NCBI RefSeq assembly: GCF_050003625.1
Contig: NC_134398.1
Coordinates: forward strand, 18,302,997-18,366,996
Length of the DNA: 64,000 nt
DNA from: Haematobia irritans
Lineage: Eukaryota > Arthropoda > Insecta > Diptera > Muscidae
Direction: 5' to 3'
The translations under genes were made by a program, and so were the position numbers. The notes beneath the pieces are model-generated. The model was not told where the DNA came from. It worked only from the letters and a program-made list of their open reading frames with translations, and made no database searches. Of this stretch, positions 54,641 to 64,000 are shown one piece after another; within the stretch, counting starts at the first letter, position 1; each line of letters begins with the position of its first letter.

Positions 54641-56051
54641 TACATACAATTAAATATCACTCGATCTGGACAGAATTTTATAGACTTCTACCAAATCTTT
54701 AGACTCAAAATTTAAGTCGCCTAATGCACTAGGGTGGAACACAATGTTAGTAAACAAATATGTGAAACATTTAAATCTGAAGCAAATTTAAGGAAACTTC
54801 GCAAAAGTTTATTTATGATTTATCGCTCGATATATATGTATTAGCAGTTTAGGAAAATTAGAGTCATTTTTACAACTTTTCGACTAAGCAGTGGCGATTT
54901 TACAACGAAAATTTTGGTATTTTGACCATTTTTGTCGAAATCAGAAAAACATATATATGGGAGCTATATCTAAATCTGAACCGATTTCAACCAAATTTGG
55001 CACGCATAGCTACAACGCTAATTCTACTCCCTGTGCAAAATTTCAACTAAATCGGAGTTACAAATTGGCCTCTGTGGTCATGTGAGTGTAAATCGGGCGA
55101 AAGCTATATATGGGAGCTATATCTAAATCTGAACCGATTTCAATCAAATTTGGCACGCATAGCTACAATGCTAAATCTACTCCTTGTGCAAAATTTCAAT
55201 TAAATCGGAGTAAAAGATTGGCCACTGTGGTATTATGAGTGTAAATCGGGCGAAAGCTATATATGGGAGCTATATATAAATCTGAACCGATTTCAATCAA
55301 ATTTGGCACGCATAGCTACAATGCTAATTCAACTCCCTGTGCAAAATTTCAACCAAATTGGACTAAAACTCTGGCTATTAGAACCATATTAGTCCGTATC
55401 GGGCGAAAGATATATATGGGAGCTATATCTAAATCTGAACCGATTTCTTCCGAAATCAATAAGGTTCTATTCTGACTTAAAATAGGAACATGTGCCAAAT
55501 TTGAAGGCGATTGGACTTAAATTGCGACCTAGACTTTGATCACAAAAATGTGTTCACAGACAGACGGACGGACAGACGGACATGGTTATATCGACTCAGG
55601 GACCCACCCTGAGTATTATTGCCAAAGACACAATGTGTCTATCTCGTCTCCTTCTGGGTGTTGCAAACATATGCACTAACTTATAATACCCTGCTCCACA
55701 GTGTGGCGCAGGGTATAATAAAAGAAAATTTTCTTCTTGCATCTGGAAGCATTGAGGAATTGGGGAGAAAGTTATCTTTTTAAGCAAATTTTCGATACCA
55801 AATCATATCCATCAAATGTGTAGGGCGCAATATATAAAGGTTTTCTTCCTGTATACGTTAATTTAAATCTAACCCGATCTGGACAAATTTTGTTAGACTT
55901 CTATAAAATCTATAGACGTAAAATTTAAGTCTGCTAATGTCCTGGGGTGGAACACAATGTTACTGAAAAAAAAAAAAAAAACAAGTATATAACAGGTTGG
56001 CTGATAAGTCTTACAAAGAAAAACACATTTTTTTGTCAAAATTCGTTTTTA

Positions 56052-58300
56052 TTATTCAACATAGTTCCCTTCAAGAGCGATACAACGATTATAACGACCT
56101 TCCAATTTTTTTATACCATTTTGGTAGTACTCCTTCGGTTATGCCTTAAAATAGGCCTCAGTTTCGGCGATCACCTCTTCATTGCAGCCAAATTTTTTCC
56201 CTGCGAGCATCCTTTTGATGCCTGAGAACAAGAAAAAGTCGCTGGGGGCCAGATCTGGAGAATACGGTGGGAAGCAATTCGAAGCCAAATTCATGAATTT
56301 TTGCCATCGTTCTTAATGACTTGTGGCACGGTGCGTTGTCTTGGTGGAACAACACTTTTTATCCTCCACCATAGGATGGGGGTATATTAACTTTGTCATT
56401 CCGTTTGTAACACATCGAAATATTGCTCTAAGACCCCATAAAGTGTATATATTCTGGGTCATGGTAAAATTCTGAGTCGATCTGAGCATGTCCGTCCGTC
56501 CGACCGTCTGTTGAAATTACGCTAACTTCCAACGTATAGCCCCCATATAAACGGACCCCCAAATTTGGCTTGCGAATCCTCTAAGAGAAACAAATTTCAT
56601 CATATCCGGTTGAAATTTGGTACATAGTGTTAGTATATGGTCTATAACAACCATGCCAAAATTGGTCCACATCGGTCTATAATTATATATAGCCCCATAT
56701 AAACCGATCCCCAGATTTGGCTTTCGGAGCCTCTAAGAGAAGCAAATTTCATCCGATCCGGCTGAAATTTGGTACATGATGTTAGTATATGGTCTCTAAC
56801 AACCGTGCAAAACTTGGTCCACATCGGTCCATAATTATATATAGCCCCCATATAAACCGATCACCAGATTTGGCCTCCGGAGCCTCTTGGAAGACCAAAA
56901 TTCATCTGATTCAGTTCAAATTTGGTACGTGGTGTTAATATATGGCCTCAAACACCCATGCAAAAATTGGTCGAAATCGGTCCATAATTATACATAGGCC
57001 TCATGTAAACCGATCCCCATATTTGACCTACGGAGCCCCTTGGAAGAGCAAAATTCATCCGATTCGGTTGAAATTTGGTACGTGATGTTAGTATATTGTA
57101 TCCAACAACCATGCAGGAATTGGTTTATATCAGTCCATAATTATATATAGCTCCCATATACACCGATCCCCAGATTTGACCTCCGGTGCCTTATGGAGAA
57201 GCAAAATTCATCCGATCTGGTTGAAATTTGGTACGTGGTGGTAGTATATGATATTTAACAACCATGCCAAAAGTGGTCCATATCAGTCCATAATCATGTA
57301 AACCGATTCCGAGATTTGGTTTTGGAGCCTCTTGGAGTAAATCTCATCCGAGTCAGTTGAAATTTGGTACATTTTGCTAGTATATGTCCGTTAACAACCA
57401 TGCCTAACTAGGTCCATATCGGTCTATAGTTATATATAGCCCTCAGATAAATCGATGCCCAATCACACAAAAATTGGTCCATATCAAGTTCATAATTGTA
57501 TATAGCCCCCACATAAGCGATCCCCATATTACAATTCTGGTAGAAGTTTCTATGCAATCCATGGTGGAGGGTACATAAGATTCGGCTTGGTCGAACTTAC
57601 AGTCGTATATACTTGTTTCTTCTTCACATGGGGCAGTTTTGCCGCGATTTCGACCCTTCTCAAGATAATCGATAAAAATTATTCCATGCGCATCCCAAAA
57701 AACAAAGGCCATTACTTTGCCAGCGGACTTTTGAGTCTTTCCACGCTTCGGAGACGGTTCACCGGTCGCTGTCCACTCAGCCGACTGTCGATTGGACTCA
57801 GGAGTGTAGTGATGGAGCCATTTTTCATCCATTGTCGCATATCGACGGAAAAACTCGGGTGTATTACGAGTTAACTGCTGCAAACACCGCTCAGAAACAT
57901 CAACACGTTGTTGTTTTTGGTCAAATGTGAGCTCGCGCTGCACCCATTTTGCACAGAGCTTCCGCATATCCAAATATTAATAAATGATATGACCAACACG
58001 TTCCTTTGATATCTTTAAGGCCTCTGCTATCTCGATCAACTTCATTTTACGGTCATTCAAAATCATTTTGTGGATTTTTTTTTATGTTTTCGTGGGTAAC
58101 CACCTCTTTCGGGCATCCACTGCGTTCACCGTCCTCCGTGCTCATTTCACCACGCTTGAATTTTGCATACCAATCAATTATTGTTGATTTCCCTGGGGCA
58201 GAGTCCGGAAACTCATTATCAAGCCAAGTTTTTGCTTCCACCGTATTTTTTCCCTTCAGAAAACAGTATTTTATCAAAACACGAAATTCCTTTTTTCCAT
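56052..58300 (-). pseudogene. mariner transposase, decayed and interrupted
   Basis: Starts at the ATG at 58298-58300 and runs to the stop at 56052-56054. Recognisable pieces in order: KYCFLKGKNTVEAKTWLD and GKSTIIDWYAKFKRG (N-terminal helix-turn-helix), MDEKWLHHYTPESNRQSAEW (first catalytic aspartate region), VFWDAHGIIFIDYLEKG, HQDNAPCHKS (second aspartate) and YSPDLAPSDFFLFS (third). Lesions: a frameshift in the A run just after the start, another A-run shift near 58075, TAA before YLDMRKL near 57975, the A-element insertion between the ...EKG and HQDNAP parts, a small deletion before YSPDLAPSD, and TAA at 56139-56141. Clearly non-functional. Confidence 0.9.
56356..57617 (-). mobile_element. 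A-family element nested in mariner, both ends present
   Basis: On the minus strand: head 57617-57540 (ACAAGTATATACGACTG, TACCCTCCACCATGG), about seven modules without a 29-bp array, GGTCGGACGGACGGAC near 56500 and tail CCCATCCTATGGTGGAGGAT at 56362-56381. The flanking mariner sequence (CCATGTGAAGAAG and GTGTTGTTCCACC) shows no long target duplication; the insertion is within an A run (T run on the other strand), compatible with the T-T preference reported for HINE elements. Confidence 0.82.
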
Positions 58301-59572
58301 TTTTTCACAATAACAAAAGTTGCTTCACAAAAGACGCTCTCAAACTAATTGACTTATAGACGTCAAATTTTGACACGAATCATTTGAAGGTTGGTACTAT
58401 ATAAAAATTATATGCATTTAATACTAGCGACGCCATCTATGCGTCAGACCGGGGACTTATCAGCCAACCTGTTATCTAAATCTGGTTTGGTACACTTACC
58501 GATACTATTAAGCGTACTCCTTTTGCGAAATTTAAAGCAAGTCAGGGCATAACTCTGGCTTTTGAGGCCATATAAGTCCAAATCGGACGAAAGATATATG
58601 GCAGCTACGTCTAAATCTGATTTTAACCAAATACATAACACACATAACGACACCGTTAAACGTACCTCTCGTGCAAAATTTTAAGGGCAAAACTCTGGCT
58701 GTTGAGGACATATAAGTTCAAATCGGACGAAAGATATATATGGAAGCTATATCTAAATCTGAACCGATTTCAATCAAATTTACCAAGCATTGTTAGGATG
58801 TCAATTCTACTCTCTATGCAAAATTTCACGAAAATCGGTAGTAAACTTTGGCCTATGTGGTCATATGAGTCTATATCGGACGAAAGATCTATAAGGGAAC
58901 TATATCTAAATCTGAAGCGATTTGGCTGATATTTTGCACATTTTTCGAGACTCATAAAATATTCGGATGTACGGATTTTGAAGAACATCGTTTATAAACA
59001 CGTCAATTATAACCAGATCGGGGATAAATATATATGGCAGCTGTATCAAAATATGAACCGATATTTTCCAAAATCAATAGAGATTGTCTTTGTCCCAAGA
59101 AACAACCCTATGCCAAATTTGAGGACGATCGGACTTAAACTGTATGCTGTACTTTGCACACAAAATTACATATACAGACAGACAGACAGACGGCCATCTC
59201 TAAATCGACTTAGAATTTAATTATGAGACGATCGGTATGCTAAAGGATGGGTTTCAGACTTTTCCTTCTTGGCGTTACATACAAATGCACAAACTTATTA
59301 TATCCTGTACCACAGTAGTGGTGAAGGGTATACAAATAAGGAAAAACTTCAATAAATATTTTTTCTGGATTTTTTTCCACTTCTACACTATCTACATAGA
59401 AGCATTTGGGATAATGGATGGGTACATCCTTCAAAAAAAAATCCAAGTGTCCATTATCTCCTCTGTGAGAAAATTGGAATTCACTGGAAAAACTATGTAA
59501 AACAAAGCAGTTTTATGTATCACCTCCAAAAGCTTCTTATAAAGGCAAAATTAACTCCAGCTCTAGACGATC

Positions 59573-59850
59573 ATTTTTATACCCAACACCATAGAATGGA
59601 TATAAAAAGATTATCATTCCGTTTGTAACTTATCGAAATATCGATTTCAGATTATATAAACTATATTCTCTACACGATCAATAGTGGCGCTATCGTATGT
59701 ATTGGTCCCTGTTTTTTGGCATAGCCCCCATGTAGACCGATCTAACGATTTAATGCCTTGTGGTCCTGGAAATCGTAGATTTTTGTTGAAATTGTTTGCG
59801 AAAAATGTCAAAATGCTCTGATATACTTTAGTATACTTTTCAATAATCTC
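59573..59850 (-). mobile_element. C-family 3' fragment
   Basis: On the minus strand: one module (GTCTACATGGGGGCTATGCC) and the tail ATCGATATTTCGATAAG...CATTCTATGGTGTTGGGTAT. The microsatellite is lost. Confidence 0.65.
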
Positions 59851-60870
59851 AAAAGTCAATTAAAATAAATGAATCCAACTTTGGGAAAAGTCGAGTTTTT
59901 GATTCATTAGAATTCCTACAAAATTTTTTGTTATATGGAATTCCCGTCCAAGCGAATTTGGATATCTAAGAAATCAAACCGTGTGTTGTCTTACATCAAT
60001 GTCGCTTGGTGGGACCACCTTTATCTAACCATCTATCAACGCCCAACTATTTGCCAAAACAAATAATTAGCAAATTTAAATTTGCCCATTAATAAACAAA
60101 AAAAAAAAAAAAAATAACAAATTAATGGCCTCATGCTGATTGATAGTAACGAGATTTTAAATTTCGATTTAAATTCAATTAAATCTCATAAACGGAAGTG
60201 TCACAATTGGCACCCGTCCATTTATTCATTTGCCGGTAACTGGACGCAAGACAACCAAGCAGTGAGCCAACAAATTTCAATTAGGCTTCCGGTGAAAAGT
60301 GAAACGATTTCAATACTCCCCCGCTTTTGGCATTCTCATAGAACATGAACGAGTTACTCGTGCCTGAAGTGACAATAAAATCGACAACAATGGAAAATTA
60401 CAACAAACTCCAATAGCCCCTTAAAGTGGCGTTTATTTCCGATCTGATCATCATCATCATCATAGGCGTCAAGCAAATGGAATGAAGCCTCGCCATCACA
60501 TCGCGATTCATATGAAGAGACACCTACTCAAGGAAGACGTATTCGAATGAGCGATGTAACAAAATACTCTACGGCAACATGCAACAGTCATCCAGCATGG
60601 CAAGCAGCCAGTCATCCATGAAACTATTGGAACAGAGCAGCAACTAAAATTAATTAAAGGAAACGTTGCAGACTATAAGGCCGCCTTGTCATACAATTTG
60701 CAACTATTTTGAGAGTAAACGAAAAAAATGCATCTCTTGAGAAAAAAACAATAACGACTGAAATGAAGAGGATGAACATTTTAATGGATTTGGAATGATA
60801 CGAAGTCATGATACCCTAGAATGAGAAAGAGCATAAAAAATGAAGTGGTAAGTTTATATACATATAAACT
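59851..60870. other. No gene recognised; single-copy-looking DNA
   Basis: Includes an A run at 60098-60114 and a CATCATCATCATCAT run near 60450. It is less AT-rich than the arrays and has no element ends. A 71-codon frame at 60133-60348 has no recognisable domain. It could be intergenic or a diverged untranslated region. Confidence 0.45.
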
Positions 60871-63830
60871 TAAGAAATAAAATTTTGAAAAAAATTTCTA
60901 TAGAAATAAAATTTTGACAAGAGTTTATGTCCATAAAAAATTTGGTCAACATTTAATTTCCATAGAAAATTTTGTCAAAATTTTATTTCTATAGAAAATT
61001 TTGTAAAAATTTTATTTCTATAGAAAATTTTGTCAAAATTTTATTTCTATAGAAAATTTTGTCAAAATTTTATTTCTATAGAAAATTTTGTCAAAATTTT
61101 ATTCTATAGAAAATTTTGTTAACATTTTATTTCTATAGAAAATTTTGTTAAAATTTTATTTCTATAGAAATTTTGTTAAAATTGTATTACTATAGAAAAT
61201 TTTGTTAAAATTTTATTTCTATAGAAAATTTTGTTAAAATTTTATTTCTATAGAAAATTTTGTTAAAATTTTATTTCTATAGAAAATTTTGTTAAAATTT
61301 TATTTCTATAGAAAATTATGTCAAAATTTTATTTCTATAAAAAATTTTGTCATTATTTTATTTCTATAGAAATTTTTCTCCGAATTTTATTCCTATAGAA
61401 AATTTTGTCAACATTTTATTTCTATAGAAAATTTTGTCAAAATTTTTTTTCTATAGAAAATTTTGTCAAAATTGTATTTCTATAGAAAGTTTTGTCAAAA
61501 TTTTATTTCTATAGAAAATTTTGTCAAAATTTTATTTCTATAGAAAATTTTGTCAAATTTTTATTTCTAAAGAGAATTTTGTTTTAATTTTATTTCTATA
61601 GAAAATTTTGTTTTAATTTTATTTCTATAGAAAATTTTGTTTTAACTTTATTTCTATAGAAAATTTTGTCAAAATTTTATTTCTATAGAAAATTATGTCA
61701 AAATTTTATTTCTCAATAGTTTTTTCTAAATTTTATTCTTAGAATTTTTTTTGGAAAATTTTATTTCTATACAAAATTTTGTCAAAATTTTATTTCTATA
61801 GAAAATTCTGTCAAAATTTTATTTCTATAGACAATTTTGTCAAAATTTTGTAAAATTTTTTTATAGAAAATCTTGTCAAAATTTTATTTCTATAGAACAT
61901 TTGGTCAAAATTTTATTTCTCAATAGTTTCTTCTAAATTTTATTCTTATAATTTTTTTTGGAAAATTTTATTTTATTTCTATAGAAAATTTTGTCAAAAT
62001 TTTATTTGTATAAAAAATTATGGCAAAATATTATTTCTATAGAAAATTTTGTCAAATTTTTATTTCTATAGAAAATTTTTCAAAATATTATTTCTCTATA
62101 ATTTTTTTTAAATTTTATTTCTAAAACTTTCTTTTTTAAATTTTATTTCTATAGAAAATTTTGTCAAAATTTTATTTCTATAGAAAATTTTGTCAAAATT
62201 TTAATTCTATAGAAATTTTGGCAACAATTTTATTTCAATGGAAAATTTTATCAAATTTTTATTGCTATAAAAAATGTTGTCCAAATTTTATTTCTATAGA
62301 AAATTTTGTCAACATTTTATTTCTGTAGAAAATTTTGTCAAAATTTTATTTATATAGAAAATTTTTTAAAAATTTTATTTCTATAGAAAATTTTGTCAAA
62401 ATTTTATTTCTATAGAAAATTTTGTCAAAATTGTATTTCTATAGAAAATTGTGTCAAAATTTTATTTCTATAGAAAATTTTGGCAAATTTTTATTTCTCT
62501 ATAGTTTTTCTAAATTTTATTCCTGTAATTTTTTTTTTTAAATTTTATTTCTATAGAAAACTTTTTCAAAACTTTTTTTTATAGAAAATTTTATCAAAAT
62601 TTTATTTTGTTAGAAAATTTTATCAAAATTTTACTTCTATAGAAAACTTTGTCAAAATTTTATTTGTATAGAAATTTTGGCAACAATTTTATTCCAATGG
62701 AAAATTTTATCAAAATTTTTATTCTATAGAAAATTTTGTTAAAAGTTTATTTCTATAGAAAAGCTTGTCAAAATTTTATTTCTATAGAAAATTTTGTCAA
62801 AATTTTAATTCTATAGAAATTTTGGCAACAATTTTATTTCAATGGAAAATTTTGGCAAAATTTTATTTTTATAGAAAATTTTGTTAAAATTTTATTTCTA
62901 TAGAAAATTTTGTCAAAATGTTTATTCTATAGAAAGTTTTGTCAAAATTTTATTTCTATAGAAAATTTTCTAAAAATTTTTTTTCTATAGAAAATTTTGT
63001 CAAAATTTTATTTCTATAGAAAATTTTGTCAAAATTTTATTTCTATAGAAAATTTTGTCAAAATTTTATTTCTATAGAAAATTTTGTCAAAATGTTATTT
63101 CTCTAGAAAATTTTGTCAAAATTTAATTTCTATAGAAAATTTTGTCAAAATTTAATTTCTATAGAAAATTTTGTCAAAAGTTTATTTCTATAGAAAATTT
63201 TGTCAAAAGTTTATTTCTATAGAAAATATTGTCAAAATTGTATTTCTATAGAAAATTTAGTCAAAATTTTCTTTCTATAGAAAATGTTGTCAAAATTTAA
63301 TTTCTATAGAAATTTTGGCAACAATTTTATTTCAATGGAAAATTTAGTCAAATTTTTATTTCTATAGAAAATTTTGTCAAAATTTTATTTCTATAGAAAA
63401 TTTAGTCAAAATTTAATTTCTATAGAAATTGTGGCAACAATTTTATTTCAATGGAAAATTTAGTCAAATTTTTATTTCTATAGAAAACTTTGTCAAAATT
63501 TTATTTCAATAGAAAATTTTGTCAAAATTTTATTTCTATAGAAAATGTTGTCAAAATTTTATTTCTATAGGAAATTTTGTCAAATTTTTATTTCTATAGA
63601 AAATTTTGTCAAATTTTTATTTCTATAGAAAATTTTGTCAAAATTTTATTTCTATAGAAAATTTTGTCAAAATTTTATTTCTATAGAAAATTTTGTCAAA
63701 ATTTTATTTCTATAGAAAATTTTGTCAAAATTTTATTTCATTAGAAAATTTTGTCAAAATTATATTTCTATAAAAAATTTTGTCAAAATTGTATCTCTAT
63801 AGAAAATTTTGACAAAATTGTATTTCAGCT
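60871..63830 (-). repeat. Large 29-bp satellite array without an enclosing element
   Basis: About 100 units reading TTTTATTTCTATAGAAAATT on the plus strand; the first one or two units (60871-60925) face the other way. Higher-order structure: the degenerate block TTCTCAATAGTTT(C/T)TTCTAAA occurs near 61711 and 61917 with relatives at 62090 and 62505, and GGCAACAATTTTATTTCAAT occurs near 62220, 62680, 62825, 63320 and 63432. No A head or tail flanks it. Confidence 0.95.
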
Positions 63831-64000
63831 GTTAGTCTATGCGTTTTTTCTTAATGTTACAAACATTTAACATTTATCTCAATACCTAAATAAATCGATA
63901 TAGTATACTCGAAGCTATAAAAACTTGTTGACACCCAAACACTAAAGCAAATGCTGCAAGTGGAGAATAGAGTGTGCCAAAATTTCTATTAAAGCAGAGA
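63831..64000. other. Right edge, no feature recognised
   Basis: Non-repetitive AT-rich sequence after the last 29-bp unit. Too short to assign. Confidence 0.4.

Larger units (their letters stand above)
53219..55720 (+). mobile_element. B-family element, both ends present, interrupted by a DD37E transposon
   Basis: The head AACAAGTAAGAAAAGTCTAA with AGTCGGGCGGGGCCGACT is split after GTTTGTCCCAAATA by the transposon 53340-54640. It continues with TACAATTAAATATCACTCG, four 153-bp modules, GACAGACGGACGGACAGACG near 55560 and the hairpin AATACCCTGCTCCAC/GTGGCGCAGGGTAT near 55686-55717. Confidence 0.85.
55992..58472 (-). mobile_element. mariner (DD34D) element, split by an A element
   Basis: The ends ACAGGTTGGCTGATAAGTC and its complement are inverted (19 bp), flanked by TA at 55990-55991 and 58473-58474. 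Without the nested A element (56356-57617) the element is about 1.2 kb, the usual mariner size. It contains one decayed transposase gene. Confidence 0.9.
55785..59334 (+). mobile_element. B-family element with a nested mariner
   Basis: Left part 55785-55975 holds B head-proximal sequence (CGATACCAAATCATATCCAT, GGAACACAATGTTACTG) but lacks the extreme 5' end. ACAAGTATAT at 55981 looks like the first bases of an A head. The mariner lies at 55992-58472. The rest (58475-59334) has five diverged modules (AAGATATATATGGAAGCTAT), CAGACAGACAGACAGACGG near 59177 and the hairpin TATCCTGTACCACAG/GTGGTGAAGGGTATA. Confidence 0.7.

Noticed and set aside
58006..58359. 117-codon plus-strand frame
   Set aside because: It is antisense to the N-terminal part of the mariner transposase and has no independent support.
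60871..63830. CRISPR-like regular short repeats
   Set aside because: The 29-bp units are directly abutting and degenerate, with no unique spacers, and the context is a eukaryotic genome.

Overview
This 64 kb window looks like AT-rich, repeat-dominated DNA from a higher dipteran fly. I would guess a calyptrate or muscid, but that is inference from the repeat families. Visible support for an insect: mariner-family transposases, a tRNA-derived SINE, intron-bearing fragments, a GAGA-rich promoter-like stretch, and no bacterial-style gene packing. I see only one plausible host coding segment, a candidate first coding exon on the minus strand at 50486-51023. Almost everything else is mobile or tandem DNA, much of it nested.

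The dominant theme is three related element families, called A, B and C here. Each has a 5' head starting (A)CAAGTA..., a body of tandem modules about 153 bp (51 codons) long, a GACGGACGG/GACAGACAG microsatellite, and a 3' hairpin closing in GGGTATA. A short sequence in the head (A: TACCCTCCACCAT; B: TATACCCTGCACCAC; C: TACCCACCACCAT) is complementary to the 3' hairpin. This layout resembles Helentron-associated (HINE/DINE-1-like) non-autonomous elements, an inference with no Rep/helicase gene here to confirm it. Several A copies carry an internal array of a 29-bp AT-rich palindromic satellite, and the same satellite forms free arrays totalling about 10 kb, including 3 kb at the right end.

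Layout: 1-3350 GAGAC-rich satellite with a truncated A; 3353-5122 MITE with a nested B; 5.1-6.5 kb single-copy-looking DNA; 6.5-12.6 kb 29-bp arrays interrupted by an A and two SINEs; 13.5-18.5 kb head-to-tail chain B-A-C with two SINEs; 19.5-25.3 kb A copies with an inversion junction, a CACTG MITE, a DD41D mariner-like element and a foldback MITE; 25.4-28.4 kb C copies and a CCCAGC MITE; 29.4-33.0 kb B and A tail to tail, with a second DD41D copy in the A; 34.2-37.2 kb B and A remnants; 37.5-40.9 kb 29-bp arrays split by an insertion holding a perfect 173-bp inverted repeat; 42.4-49.9 kb tandem duplication with a 1571-bp TIR element bearing a DUF4806-like gene remnant, two A copies, a MITE and a C; 50.0-52.5 kb candidate host gene; 52.5-59.3 kb CACTG MITE, B with a nested DD37E transposon, and B with a nested mariner itself split by an A; 59.9-60.9 kb unassigned; 60.9-63.8 kb 29-bp array.

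The genes do not form a pathway. The recognisable proteins are transposases (two near-identical DD41D copies missing the N-terminus, one DD37E pseudogene, one mariner pseudogene, one small DDE remnant) and a DUF4806-like remnant. Open reading frames inside A, B and C come from tandem modules whose length is a multiple of three; I treat them as repeats, although the shared 51-residue frame is odd enough to flag.
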